Assembly (NCBI RefSeq): GCF_048569485.1
Contig: NC_134357.1
Span: 474,232,187 to 474,296,186 of the forward strand
Direction of reading: 5' to 3'
Length of the DNA: 64,000 nucleotides
Origin: Anomaloglossus baeobatrachus
Taxonomy: Eukaryota > Chordata > Amphibia > Anura > Aromobatidae
Below the pieces are notes generated by a model, which was not told the DNA's origin, ran no database searches, and was given only the letters and a program-made list of their open reading frames with translations. Each line of letters opens with the position of its first letter. Positions within the stretch are counted from its first letter, which is position 1. The translations under genes were made by a program, and so were the position numbers. Below are positions 25,505-38,400 of this stretch, in pieces.

Positions 25505-26516
25505 TATGTCATGTGTAGTATCTTCTTATCTATATCATTTGCAATTGAATGGAATTGATCCCTTTTGGAAAAAGTGGATTCAGCTGCTGTGACTGCAGGT
25601 GTGAGAAGTTGCAGAATTGCTATCAGGTGCTATCTATCAGCTTCCACTCCAATTAAAGTTACCTGTTTATTACTACCATGCATTGTTTTTGGGTGTTTTC
25701 TTTGTGCAATGATGATGTCTTTCCTGATCTGTTGGCTCCCTCTCCTGGAGGAAGAATTTGCTTGCTCTTGGACTTTCAAAAAGAGAGGTCATGATAGACA
25801 TTTAGCTTTTGAGCCCATTTGGGGACAGCCATGGGTGATGCATGTGTTGGAAACTGCTGTGAAGCATGATACTGCAACATAAGTAATGTATAATACTAAG
25901 AATGGGCAGTAGATGAAATGACTTAGTACTTTCATTAAGCATACTTAAACGGCTAATTGGGAAAAGACAAACTAAAAATCACTCTCAGAAAGCACCTCTA
26001 AGTTTTGCTAGTAAGTTTTTTCTATTTGCCTGTTTATTTTCCCTTTGGACAGTGCATAATAAGAAGAGACAGAACACTGCTAGGTCAGAAGAATGTTTAC
26101 ATGTCACAATGCAGCCATGGAAGTTCAATGATGCAGCCATGGAACTTACATGGAATCTCTGCATGCCACAATGCAGCCAAGCCATTCTGTTCTGTCACAA
26201 TGCCCGCTGATCTCACAATAGGGCCGTTGCCTATAAAGCCAGCTGCGCAGCCGGTAGTTGCTCAGTGGGTGGGAGGGTGGTCTAGGGAAAGGAGGGTGTC
26301 GCTCACTCTTTCCCCTAGAAGGGTGGGTGGTGGTGGGGATGACAGGGGAAGGGATGTGGGTGCTGGGAGGGATGCAGGGGGCAGGGATTGTGGAACAGTG
26401 GAAGGGCTTTCTATGGGTATAGATGGGAGAGGGTGGTTGTGAAGGAAAGTCAGGCAGCCCGTCCTGTCTGTGTCTGCTTGTGACATGAATTGGAAATACC
26501 GAAACCATTTCAGGTT
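25505..26516 (+). promoter_or_regulatory. U2 snRNA gene 5' flank/spacer, copy 1
   Basis: About 1 kb directly upstream of a U2 5' end. It is related by eye to 47138-48052, the flank of the second U2 copy: both contain TAGTATCTT, TTTTGGAAAAAGTGG, TTGGGGACAGCCATGGGT, GAAGCATGATACTG and GTGACATGAATT in the same order. Homologous flanks before two U2 starts suggest tandem U2 gene units. The conserved GTGACATGAATT-GAAA block sits about 20-37 bp before U2 in this copy. I could not place a proximal sequence element or octamer with confidence. A short triplication of CAGCCATGGAA-type sequence lies at about 26110-26180. No protein gene is supported here. Confidence 0.6.
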
Positions 26517-26553
26517 ATCGCTTCTCGGCCTTTTGGCTAAGATCAAGTGTAGT
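26517..26553 (+). pseudogene. U2 snRNA 5' fragment (first 37 nt), interrupted by a LINE
   Basis: The first 37 bases match vertebrate U2 from ATCGCTTCTCGGCC through AAGATCAAGTGTAGT, as far as I can compare from memory without a mismatch. They include the branch-point recognition region GTGTAGT. U2 should continue with ATCTGTTC but unrelated sequence follows. The continuation is found at 46803. This is a U2 gene split at a fixed point, not a random fragment. Confidence 0.9.
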
Positions 26554-26760
26554 TCTTTGCGGTTCTGTGCTTGGTTTTGGCCTGAGGTGTCTGGGGCACC
26601 CGGCTCATCAGTCTTGGGAGATCGCCTTTTTTTTTGGAAGGGCTTCACCCTCTTATTGCTATTGGCGAGTCGACCTAGTCCCTGGACAACGGGAGGCGAT
26701 TAATTTTTCTGTTCACCTTGTGTGACGATGTAAGTGACCGGGATGGCTTATCGGAGCGGT
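26554..26760 (+). mobile_element. Keno-like (Tx1 clade) LINE copy 1, 5' UTR
   Basis: The sequence that follows U2 GTGTAGT is shared with the sequence after the second split U2 (48090 onward): GGTTCTG, then GGCCTGAGGTGTCTGGGG, GCTCATC, GGACTTCA/GGGCTTCA-type CTTCA-CCTC, and TTGCTATTGGCG. Two independent insertions with the same 5' end in the same base of U2 indicate a target-specific non-LTR element. The Keno family of the Tx1 clade is known to use U2 genes. This copy is cut at about 26.76 kb by a possible LTR; its ORF1 and 3' end appear to resume at about 42.6 and 46.4 kb. Confidence 0.75.
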
Positions 26761-26762
26761 TG

Positions 26763-27845
26763 TGTGGCGCCCCTGACCTGGTCAGGTGCCACTGAGTACT
26801 GCACCAATGCTGGGTGAGTGCAAACAGGTAATCCCAAAGGCTGAGTAGGGTGTGTACGCACAGACACATTGTAACCAGGTCTCACATACACACATTAGAG
26901 GGGACCCCTGGGCAGACCCAGGAGGGGGAGTGGCCTCCATATCTCAGCTAGTGGTGCAGTAGAGAGGCTGGAAGCGAGTTGTTGAAGTGGCAGTCAAGGG
27001 AGCAGGAGCTGGAGGTAGCTGAGTCTGAAGTGCAGACGCAGGAGAGCGAACACACTAGTCAGACCCTGCACGTGTAGTGGCCGCTGACGGGGGGAGTAAA
27101 TTGCCACACAGTCAGCCTGGAAGACTCCTGCAGAAGAGGGAGGACAGGCAGTTGAGTACAGGGACTCCTGGTAATAAAGCACGAACGGGGAACAGGTCCC
27201 TAGAGCCAGACATCCATTTAGTGGTCTGCTAAATACTGCAGGTGGTGGGACTAGAGGTTCCACACCAACCAACACAGAGTCCAAGCATCAGCAGCAACGA
27301 GGGGTCCCATAAGGAGGATCGAGCCTGCAGCTATCCACCTTGGTCCTTGCTGCCAGCAAACGGGCCAGAAAGGGAAGAAAAGGCAGTTGTGACTTCCCTG
27401 GTGAATCCCACGGTATTTTAAGTCAGGGGTTGTCCGAAAACAAGACGTGGTAGAAAGGCGAGTTAGCGGTCACCCTTATTACAAGCTGAAGGATACCTGG
27501 TTTCCTCTGTTCTATCTCAGTATCGACCGGGTTATCTCACAAAACCAGCTGTACGTAAGTAAACAAGTTGAAAGACATTTTTGACTGAGACTGAGTTCTT
27601 CTACGAACTGTTGTTCCACACACATACACCCGAGCCCCTGGAGCCAGCCTCACTCTCGGGAGGCCACAGCATCCAACTACAGATCACATCAGCCCCAGAC
27701 GCCCGTTAAACTGCTTTGGCAATCATTCCTCACCTGACCGCAAACAGAGAGTGGCGTCACGACTCAGAAGTCAATGACCTGACATACCTGTTGTCAGCAG
27801 TAATCAAGTGGAGTCCCTGCGGCGTCCCAGAAGGTGGGCGACACA
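26763..27845 (+). mobile_element. Possible solo LTR (fossil)
   Basis: About 1.08 kb bounded by TGTGGCGCCCCTGACC and GGTGGGCGACACA, that is TG...CA ends, with no coding capacity. It breaks the 5' UTR of the Keno-like LINE. I found no convincing flanking target duplication and no second copy in the window, so the LTR call rests on the termini and the abrupt boundaries. Family and age cannot be judged. Confidence 0.35.
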
Positions 27846-27968
27846 TCTTTGATCCAGAAATGTAGACAGTAGACCCGGAGATTTCTTTCAAAGGCGTGAA
27901 AATTCGGGACGATCTGCGGTTCATGGTGGAGGAAGGATTCGGGAGCGAGAAAGATCTTGGCTGGTAAG

Positions 27969-28756
27969 TAGAGTTGAGCGCGGTTCGTGGTTCTCCAGTT
28001 CTAGGCTCGAGTGATTTTGGGGCATGTTCTAGATCGAACTAAAACTCGAGCTTTTTTGCAAAAGCTCGATAGTTCTAGAAACGTTCGAGAACGGTTCTAG
28101 CAGCAAAAAACCAGCTAAATCCTAGCTTGGTTTCTGCTGTAATAGTGTAAGTCACTCTGTGAATCACACTATTATGACATTTCAGTGTATACTGTGCGGG
28201 AACAGCGCCTTCAGATCACTGCTGTTTGTATAATGGCGATCGCCATTTTTTTTTTTTTTTTTCTTGTCTTCCTTCCCTAAGCGCGCGCGTCTTGTGCGGC
28301 GGGCCAGCATGTCAGCCAATCCCAGACACACACACAGCTAAGTGGACTTTTAGCCAGAGAAGCAACGGCATGTGTGATAGGATGTCCATGTCACATGTCC
28401 CTGCATTATAAAAACGGACATTTTCCTCCAGGACGCCATTATCTCTTCTGCGTCTTTGGTGTCAGACATCACTGTTGCAGCTCCGTCCTCCTGAGTCCTA
28501 TCGCCGATACAGCTGTATGCGCTCCATACACAGCGCTGGACAGCATAGGGATAGCACTTTCTAGCAGTCCTTTTAAGGGCTCAAACCGGCAGGGTCAGAG
28601 TTAAGGTGACAGGTCCTGAAAACAGCGCCAGCGTCTGTGTAGCCAAGGTCAGGGATTTCCTCCCTGCATTTCCCTATTAGGAGGGATAGAAAGGCAGGCT
28701 TCCATTCCTCTACCCAGAGCCCCAAAATCCTGGCACTGTACCCTCGTGTCCTCTGC
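27969..28756 (+). other. hAT left end and leader, no gene
   Basis: Begins with the terminal inverted repeat and a subterminal zone rich in CTCGAG/TTCGAG/GTTCTAG motifs (about 28005-28105), including AAACTCGAGC facing GCTCGAT across a short spacer. Such clusters are typical transposase-binding zones. A T-run of about 18 lies at about 28245-28262, followed by GCGCGCG. The rest looks like promoter and 5' UTR; I see no coding region. Confidence 0.6.
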
Positions 28757-31555
28757 ATACTCCAACTCATTATAACTAAGCCATTATACTAGCAAACACT
28801 CAGTGTACCTAGTGGCATCCTATCTGTGGCTATTGGACTTTGCTATAGTCCCACTAGTGCAAAGACATTTGCAGAGCGCGTCTGCCTGCATTGCACACTC
28901 CAACTCATTATAACTAAGCCATTATACTAGCAAACACTCAGTGTACCTAGTGGCATCCTATCTGTGGCTATTGGACTTTGCTATAGTCCCACTAGTGCAA
29001 AGACATTTGCAGAGCGCGTCTGCCTGCATTGCACACTCCAACTCATGATAACTAAGCCATTATACTAGCAAACACTCAGTGTACCTAGTGGCATCCTATA
29101 CGTGGCTATTGGACTTTGCTATAGTCCCACTAGTGCAAAGACATTTGCAGAGCGCGTCTGCCTGCATTGCACACTCCAACTCATTATAACTAAGCCATTA
29201 TACTAGCAAACACTCAGTGTACCTAGTGGCATCCTATACGTGGCTATTGGACTTTGCTATAGTCCCACTAGTGCAAAGACATTTGCAGAGCGCGTCTGCC
29301 TGCATTGCACACTCCAACTCATTATAACTAAGCCATTATACTAGCAAACACTCAGTGTACCTAGTGGCATCCTATCTGTGGCTATTGGACTTTGCTATAG
29401 TCCCACTAGTGCAAAGACATTTGCAGAGCGCGTCTGCCTGCATTGCACACTCCAACTCATGATAACTAAGCCATTATACTAGCAAACACTCAGTGTACCT
29501 AGTGGCATCCTATACGTGGCTATTGGACTTTGCTATAGTCCCACTAGTGCAAAGACATTTGCAGAGCGCGTCTGCCTGCATTGCACACTCCAACTCATTA
29601 TAACTAAGCCATTATACTAGCAAACACTCAGTGTACCTAGTGGCATCCTATCTGTGGCTATTGGACTTTGCTATAGTCCCACTAGTGCAAAGACATTTGC
29701 AGAGCGCGTCTGCCTGCATTGCACACTCCAACTCATGATAACTAAGCCATTATACTAGCAAACACTCAGTGTACCTAGTGGCATCCTATCTGTGGCTATT
29801 GGACTTTGCTATAGTCCCACTAGTGCAAAGACATTTGCAGAGCACGTCTGCCTGCATTGCACACTCCAACTCATTATAACTAAGCCATTATACTAGCAAA
29901 CACTCAGTGTATCTAGTGGCATCCTATACGTGGCTATTGGACTTTGCTATAGTCCCACTAGTGCAAAGACATTTGCAGAGCGCGTCTGCCTGCATTGCAC
30001 ACTCCAACTCATTATAACTAAGCCATTATACTAGCAAACACTCAGTGTACCTAGTGGCATCCTATCTGTGGCTATTGGACTTTGCTATAGTCCCACTAGT
30101 GCAAAGACATTTGCAGAGCGCGTCTGCCTGCATTGCACACTCCAACTCATGATAACTAAGCCATTATACTAGCAAACACTCAGTGTACCTAGTGGCATCC
30201 TATCTGTGGCTATTGGACTTTGCTATAGTCCCACTAGTGCAAAGACATTTGCAGAGCGCGTCTGCCTGCATTGCACACTCCAACTCATGATAACTAAGCC
30301 ATTATACTAGCAAACACTCAGTGTACCTAGTGGCATCCTATACGTGGCTATTGGACTTTGCTATAGTCCCACTAGTGCAAAGACATTTGCAGAGCGCGTC
30401 TGCCTGCATTGCACACTCCAACTCATGATAACTAAGCCATTATACTAGCAAACACTCAGTGTACCTAGTGGCATCCTATACGTGGCTATTGGACTTTGCT
30501 ATAGTCACACTAGTGCAAAGACATTTGCAGAGCGCGTCTACCTGCATTGCACACTCCAACTCATTATAACTAAGCCATTATACTAGCAAACACTCAGTGT
30601 ACCTAGTGGCATCCTATCTGTGGCTATTGGACTTTGCTATAGTCCCACTAGTGCAAAGACATTTGCAGAGCGCGTCTGCCTGCATTGCACACTCCAACTC
30701 ATGATAACTAAGCCATTATACTAGCAAACACTCAGTGTACTTAGTGGCATCCTATCTGTGGCTATTGGACTTTGCTATAGTCCCACTAGTACAAAGACAT
30801 TTGCAGAGCGCGTCTGCCTGCATTGCACACTCCAACTCATTATAACTAAGCCATTATACTAGCAAACACTCAGTGTACCTAGTGGCATCCTATCTGTGGC
30901 TATTGGACTTTGCTATAGTCCCACTAGTGCAAAGACATTTGCAGAGCGCGTCTGCATGCATTGCACACTCCAACTCATGATAACTAAGCCATTATACTAG
31001 CAAACACTCAGTGTACCTAGTGGCATCCTATACGTGGCTATTGGACTTTGCTATAGTCCCACTAGTGCAAAGACATTTGCAGAGCGCGTCTGCCTGCATT
31101 GCACACTCCAACTCATGATAACTAAGCCATTATACTAGCAAACACTCAGTGTACCTAGTGGCATCCTATACGTGGCTATTGGACTTTGCTATAGTCACAC
31201 TAGTGCAAAGACATTTGCAGAGCGCGTCTGCCTGCATTGCACACTCCAACTCATTATAACTAAGCCATTATACTAGCAAACACTCAGTGTACCTAGTGGC
31301 ATCCTATCTGTGGCTATTGGACTTTGCTATAGTCCCACTAGTGCAAAGACATTTGCAGAGCGCGTCTGCCTGCATTGCACACTCCAACTCATGATAACTA
31401 AGCCATTATACTAGCAAACACTCAGTGTACCTAGTGGCATCCTATCTGTGGCTATTGGACTTTGCTATAGTCCCACTAGTGCAAAGACATTTGCAGAGCG
31501 CGTCTGCCTGCATTGCACACTCCAACTCATTATAACTAAGCCATTATACTAGCAA
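28757..31555 (+). repeat. 138-bp tandem array inside the hAT (20 copies plus a partial)
   Basis: The block TCCAACTCAT recurs exactly every 138 bp from 28761 to 31521, that is 20 whole units and a stub that breaks at AGCAATTTTTGC. Units are nearly identical and vary mainly at two sites: CATTATAAC or CATGATAAC, and CCTATCTGTG or CCTATACGTG. A private AGTCACACTAG state occurs in the units starting at 30417 and 31107, exactly five units (690 bp) apart, and the neighbouring unit types match too, giving a local five-unit higher-order repeat. The array stands just upstream of the transposase start, where it would be promoter or 5' UTR. Function unknown. Confidence 0.96.
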
Positions 31556-31708
31556 TTTTTGCTGCCAGTTTAAGGGCCGTAGTTGCATTGTCAGGGATAT
31601 TTATTCTTTATTATTCTGCTGTTAATAAAGCTAGACCACCACTGCAATCTTCACCACCTCTCCATTTTTACTACCACATTTTCAGTCCACAATCTTGTCG
31701 CAATCAAC

Positions 31709-34700
31709 ATGAGTGGCAAAATGACAGATGCTGGTGGAAAGGGGAAGAGGCGTGGTGGAAAAGGCAAAAAAGGTTTTGTCTGTGGGGAAGGTGGCAAAGC
31801 TCCATTATCATCTGCTGAAGATAGACCATCTACCAGCAAAAGTAAGATGTCTACTACTTACCGTGGACAATCCGATGTGCTCCCTTTTTTACGGACACGA
31901 ACAACAGGAAGAAAGGTAGATGATGGGCAAAAAAGGAAAATGCTTGAATGGATCTCAAGTGGTCCAACAAGTGCCCTCTCAGCCACTTCAAGTACCGCAT
32001 CCAAAAAACACCAGTCCTCTGAGTTGTCATCCCAATCACACTTGATTTCTCCCAGCTCTGAAGTCTCCATCAGCCCTGCACAGTATGGTGGAACTGAGAT
32101 GGCTGAGTCTGCAGAGCTGTTCAGTCACACTATAGCCTGGGAATCAGAGGTCTGCTCCCAAGCCACAGTGAGTACAGAACAGGAAATGGTCTGCAGTGAT
32201 GCCCAGAACCTTTGTGAGTCTGATTCAGGCCGTGAGGACCAAGTTTCTGAGCATAATGTTGACCCTTTGTCACAAACTGTAACACCTGTGGTTATAGACA
32301 ATGAGGAACATACTGATGAAGATGAGACGCAGATACCCGATTGGGATGACAACTCAAATATTCGGTCAGGGCAAGAAGAGGCTCGGTCTGAGGGGGAGGG
32401 GAGTGCAAACACAACAATTGATGATGAAGTTCTAGATCCCACCTACTGTCAACCCCCAGTCAGGCACTCGAGGAGGTCAACAGAGGCGGTGGAGGAGGAT
32501 GCAACCGACGATGAAGTTACCTTGCGCCTTCCTGGACAGAGTCGGAGCACTGGTAGCACGTCTACAACTGCATCCTCAGCCACCACTCTGCCTATGAGCA
32601 TTATTCGGGGTGGATCAACAGGTCGCATGGCCTCTAAGCCTTGCCTAGCCTGGTCCTTTTTTGACATAGAAAAAGATCGCCCAAATTATGTGATCTGTAA
32701 ACTTTGTCATGATTCTCTTAGTAGAGGTCAAAACCTCAGCAGTTTGACAACTTCTTCCATGAATCGTCACATGAATAAATATCATAGGTCCCGGTGGGAA
32801 GCTCACCGTGCTGCAATGCGGCCTAGCGGAGCGAACCATCCACCGCCTGCCCCTTCCAGTGCATTCGCGCGCTCTTCATCTTCTAGGACTGTGGGGACAG
32901 CTGTCACACCTGTTTTTCCACGCACAACTTCCACCACTGTAACCGCAACAGGCAGTTTGCTTGGTAGGTCGTCAGTTGGTTTGGAAGGGGAAACAAGTGA
33001 GTGTGTACAGCTCTCTCAGACATCGATAGCACCAACGTTGGATGAAGGCAACATCATGTCTCCGCCTGCACTTTCCTCACAAACCTGCATTTTTCCAGGG
33101 ACACCCTACTCAACACCGTCTACACACAGCAGCCAGATCTCTGTCCCTCAGATGTGGTCAAATAAAAGGCCACTTCCTGCGACCCATGACAAAGCTAAGA
33201 GGTTGACTCTATCTCTCTGTAAGCTATTGGCTACCGAAATGCTGCCTTTCCGCCTAGTGGACACACAGGATTTTAGAGACCTTATGTCTGTCGCTGTGCC
33301 CCAGTACCAGATGCCTAGTCGCCACTACTTCTCTAAGAAAGGTGTGCCCGCGCTACACCAGCATGTCGCACACAACATCACCGCTTCCTTGAGAAACTCT
33401 GTGTGTGAACGGGTGCATTTCACCACCGATACTTGAACCAGTAAGCATGGACAGGGACGTTACATGTCGCTGACTGGGCACTGGGTAACTATGGTACTAG
33501 ATGGTGAAGGGTCTGCTGCACAAGTCTTGCCGTCCCCACGACTTGTGTCAATCCTCTGTCTGTCCAAGTTCCGCCACTGCTTCTGCATCCTCCACCTCAT
33601 CTGGGTCCTCCACCTCAGCCTCAAGCCTGCCTGGTCAGGCCACCAGCGTTCTCACTGCGCAGAAGGAATCACGCACCCCTCATTACTATGCTGGCAGCAG
33701 AGCGCAACGGCATCAGGCAGTCTTTAGCTTGACATGTCTTGGGAATAAGAGTCACACAGCTGAGGAGTTGTGGTCAGCTCTGCAGTCCGAGTTTAATAAA
33801 TGGTTGTCTCCACTCAACCTGCAGCCTGGTAAGGCCGTGTGCGACAATGCTGCAAACCTGGGTGCGGCCCTTCGCCTGGGCAAGGTGACACACGTACCTT
33901 GTATGGCTCACGTGTTGAACCTTGTCGTGCAGCAATTTTTAACACACTATCCCGGCCTAGATGGCCTTCTGAACAGGGCACGAAAACTGTCTGCTCACTT
34001 CCGCCGTTCAAGCGCCGCAGCTGAGCGACTTGCATCGCTCCAGAAGTCTTTCGGCCTGCCGGTTCATCGCCTGAAATGCGATGTGGCGACACGCTGGAAT
34101 TCAACTCTCCACATGTTACAGCGACTGTGGCAGCACCGCCGTGCCCTGGTGCAATACGTCATGACGTATAGCCTGGGCCAACGAGATGCAGAGGTGGGGC
34201 AGATCACCCTGATGGAGTGGTCTCAGATCAAGGACCTATGCACCCTTCTGCACAGTTTCGACATGGCGACGAATATGTTTAGCTCTGACAATGCCATTAT
34301 CAGCATGACGATTCCAGTCATTTACATGCTGGAGCACACGCTAAACACTATTCGGAGTCAGGGGGTGGGACAACATGAAGGGGAGGAACTACAGGAGGAT
34401 TCATATGCGCAAGGGACAACAACATCACCAAGGTCCAGACGTTCATCATCACCAACGCAGCAGGCATGGGACCATGGGGGACAGGGATCGACAAGGGCGC
34501 ATAGTAGCAGGCGAAATGTTGAGCAAGGTGCAGGAGAACATGAAGAAATGGAGGACGAACTGTCCATGGACATGGAAGACTCAGCGGATGAGGGAGACCT
34601 TGGTCAAATTTCAGTTGAAAGAGGTTGGGGGGAGATGTCAGAGGAAGAAAGAACGGGTAGCACCTCTATGCCACAAACACAGCGTGGACTTGGTCCGCAT

Positions 34701-35428
34701 GGCTGCGCAAGACACATGAGTGCCTTTTTGTTGCACTACCTCCAACATGACAGTCGTATTGTCAAAATTAGAAGTGATGATGACTACTGGATTGCCACAC
34801 TATTAGATCCCCGGTACAAGTCCAAATTTTGTGACATAATTCCAGCCATAGAAAGGGACGCACGTATGCGGGAGTATCAGCAGAAGTACTCGATCTTAGC
34901 TCGGCTTTTCCACCAAACAACCGTGCAGGTGCAGGGAGGGAATCTCCCAGTTGTAACTTGACAAACATGGAACGGTCTCGTCATCTTCAACAGTCTACCC
35001 GTACCAGTAGGACCGTATCTGGTGCTGGTAACAGCAATTTTATGGAATCTTTTCATAATTTTTTTAGACCCTCTTTTGCAAGGCCACCAGAGACAACAAG
35101 TCTGACACATAGTCAACGGCTGGAGAGGATGATACAGGAGCATCTCCAAATGAACATCGATGCCATGACTTTGCAAATGGAGCCTTGCTCCTTTTGGGCT
35201 TCAAATCTAGAAAAATGGCCAGAGCTCTCCAGCTACGCCTTGGAGATTTTGTCGTGTCCAGCTGCCAGCGTTGTCTCTGAACGTGTCTTCAGTGCTGCTG
35301 GGTGTGTGCTCACAGATAAGCGCACGCGTCTGTCCAGTGACAATGTGGACAGACTGACGTTCATCAAAATGAACAAGTCATGGATCCACAAGGAATTTAC
35401 TACCCCTGTGTCATCCTGGGGAGAGTAA
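31709..35428 (+). pseudogene. hAT transposase with N-terminal BED zinc finger (broken)
   Basis: The likely start is ATG 31709 (MSGKMTDAGGKGKRR), after a non-conserved upstream stretch in the same frame. A long acidic, Ser/Thr-rich region precedes a BED finger with C330, C333, H354 and H359 (CKLC...HMNKYH). Next come the hAT catalytic-core signatures: FTTDT at about 33420, CDNAANL at about 33840, CMAHVLNLVVQ at about 33902 and DVATRWNSTLHML at about 34080, then DYWIATLLDPRYK at about 34785. The C-terminal dimerisation domain is ILSCPAASVVSERVFSAAG (about 35245-35305) with DKRTRLSSDNVDRLTFIKMN following. A TGA at 33434-33436 replaces the usual Trp of the FTTDTW motif, and there are frame changes at about 33.5 kb and about 34.95 kb, so it is inactive. 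The protein would bind the element ends and cut them. It is flanked on both sides by satellites. Confidence 0.9.
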
Positions 35429-38400
35429 ATGCTTGTGGATTTGGAATGTGCTTGATGCAAATCAAAACATCCTGTTTGCAACTAGGGCACAAGTGCTGCC
35501 ACTGATGGGGTGTCTGTGTGGCCCAATTTTTGGAAAAAAGGGAGACTCCGCTTGGAGTAACCCTTGCTTGCTGTGTTTTTAAAAGAAGCCAAGATGAACA
35601 GAGCTGGGATCAGGAAAGACTTTGCTACCTACCCCGGTGTCATCCTGGGGACGGATAAGAATGGCGTATTTTTGAATGTGCTTGATGCAAATGTAGCTGT
35701 GAAGTGTACAACTGGGGCACAACTGCTGCCACTGAAGGGGTGGGTGTCTGTGGGGCCCAATTTTTGGAAAAAAGGGAGACTCCGCTTGGAGTAACCCTTG
35801 CTTGCTGTGTTTTTAAAAGAAGCCAAGATGAACAGAGCTGGGATCAGGAAAGACTTTGCTACCTACCCCGGTGTCATCCTGGGGATGGATAAGAATGGCG
35901 TATTTTTGAATGTGCTTGATGCAAATCTAGCTGTTAAGTGTACAACTGGGGCACAACTGCTGCCACTGAAGGGGTGGGTGTGTGTGGGGCCCAATTTTTG
36001 GAAAAAAGGGAGACTCCGCTTGGAGTAACCCTTGCTTACATTGTTTTTAAAAGAAGCCAAGATGAACAGAGCTGGGATCAGGAAAGACTTTGCTACCTAC
36101 CCCGGTGTCATCCTGGGGACGGATAAGAATGGCGTATTTTTGAATGTGCTTGATGCAAATCTAGCTGTGAAGTGTACAACTGGGGCACAACTGCTGCCAC
36201 TGAAGGGGTGGGTGTGTGTGGGGCCCAATTTTTGGAAAAAAGGCAGACTCCGCTTGGAGTAACCCTTGCTTACATTGTTTTTAAAAGCAGCCAAGATGAA
36301 CAGAGCTGGGATCAGGAAAGACTTTGCTACCTACCCCGGTGTCATCCTGGGGACGGATAAGAATGGCGTATTTTTGAATGTGCTTGATGCAAATCTAGCT
36401 GTGAAGTGTACAACTGGGGCACAACTGCTGCCACTGAAGGGGTGGGTGTGTGTGGGGCCCAATTTTTGGAAAAAAGGGAGACTCCGCTTGGAGTAACCCT
36501 TGCTTACATTGTTTTTAAAAGAAGCCAAGATGAACAGAGCTGGGATCAGGAAAGACTTTGCTACCTACCCCGGTGTCATCCTGGGGACGGATAAGAATGG
36601 CGTATTTTTGAATGTGCTTGATGCAAATCTAGCTGTGAAGTGTACAACTGGGGCACAACTGCTGCCACTGAAGGGGTGGGTGTGTGTGGGGCCCAATTTT
36701 TGGAAAAAAGGGAGACTCCGCTTGGAGTAACCCTTGCTTACATTGTTTTTAAAAGAAGCCAAGATGAACAAGTCATGGGTCAGCAAAGACTTTATCTACC
36801 TACCCCGGTGTCATGCTGGGGACGGTTAATTATGGCGTATTTTTGAATGTGCTTGATGCAAATCAAAACATCCTGTTTGCAACTAGGGCCCAAGTGCTGC
36901 CACTGATGGGGTGGGTGTCTGTGTGGCCCAATTTTTGGAAAAAAGGGAGACTCCGCTTGGAGTAACCCTTGCTTGCTGTGTTTTTAAAAGAAGCCAAGAT
37001 GAACAGAGCTGGGATCAGGAAAGACTTTGCTACCTACCCCGGTGTCATCCTGGGGACGGATAAGAATGGCGTATTTTTGAATGTGCTTGATGCAAATCTA
37101 GCTGTGAAGTGTACAACTGGGGCACAACTGCTGCCACTGAAGGGGTGGGTGTGTGTGGGGCCCAATTTTTGGAAAAAAGGGAGACTCCGCTTGGAGTAAC
37201 CCTTGCTTGCTGTGTTTTTAAAAGAAGCCAAGATGAACAGAGCTGGGATCAGGAAAGACTTTGCTACCTACCCCGGTGTCATCCTGGGGACGGATAAGAA
37301 TGGCGTATTTTTGAATGTGCTTGATGCAAATCTAGCTGTGAAGTGTACAACTGGGGCACAACTGCTGCCACTGAAGGGGTGGGTGTGTGTGGGGCCCAAT
37401 TTTTGGAAAAAAGGGAGACTCCGCTTGGAGTAACCCTTGCTTGCTGTGTTTTTAAAAGAAGCCAAGATGAACAGAGCTGGGATCAGGAAAGACTTTGCTA
37501 CCTACCCCGGTGTCATCCTGGGGACGGATAAGAATGGCGTATTTTTGAATGTGCTTGATGCAAATCTAGCTGTGAAGTGTACAACTGGGGCACAACTGCT
37601 GCCACTGAAGGGGTGGGTGTGTGTGGGGCCCAATTTTTGGAAAAAAGGGAGACTCCGCTTGGAGTAACCCTTGCTTACATTGTTTTTAAAAGAAGCCAAG
37701 ATGAACAGAGCTGGGATCAGGAAAGACTTTGCTACCTACCCCGGTGTCATCCTGGGGACGGATAAGAATGGCGTATTTTTGAATGTGCTTGATGCAAATC
37801 TAGCTGTGAAGTGTACAACTGGGGCACAACTGCTGCCACTTAAGGGGTGGGTGTGTGTGGAGCCCAATTTTTGGAAAAAAGGGAGACTCCGCTTGGAGTA
37901 ACCCTTGCTTGCTGTGTTTTTAAAAGAAGCCAAGATGAACAGAGCTGGGATCAGGAAAGACTTTGCTACCTACCCCGGTGTCATCCTGGGGACGGATAAG
38001 AATGGCGTATTTTTGAATGTGCTTGATGCAAATCTAGCTGTGAAGTGTACAACTGGGGCACAACTGCTGCCACTGAAGGGGTGGGTGTGTGTGGGGCCCA
38101 ATTTTTGGAAAAAAGGGAGACTCCGCTTGGAGTAACCCTTGCTTACATTGTTTTTAAAAGAAGCCAAGATGAACAGAGCTGGGATCAGGAAAGACTTTGC
38201 TACCTACCCGGGTGTCATCCTGGGGACGGATAAGAATGGCGTATTTTTGAATGTGCTTGATGCAAATCTAGCTGTGAAGTGTACAACTGGGGCACAACTG
38301 CTGCCACTGAAGGGGTGGGTGTGTGTGGGGCCCAATTTTTGGAAAAAAGGGAGACTCCGCTTGGAGTAACCCTTGCTTGCTGTGTTTTTAAAAGAAGCCA

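Noticed and set aside
25565-25882. 105-codon open frame in the first U2 spacer, with a relative at 47140-47397
   Set aside because: Similarity between the two is explained by spacer homology at the DNA level. Frames start and stop differently and show no protein family.
26481-26500. TGACATGAATTGGAAA as the U2 proximal sequence element
   Set aside because: It is conserved in both flanks, but it lies too close to the start in copy 1 and much farther away in copy 2, so I left it as a conserved block only.
26146-26648. Proline-rich minus-strand open frames across the U2 5' flank
   Set aside because: They come from G-rich plus-strand sequence (GGGTGGGTGGTGG) and overlap the U2 start and the LINE 5' UTR; compositional artefact.
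28757-31555. Regularly spaced repeats, CRISPR-like at first sight
   Set aside because: The whole 138-bp unit is repeated with no unique spacers, inside a eukaryotic hAT element: a tandem satellite, not a CRISPR array.
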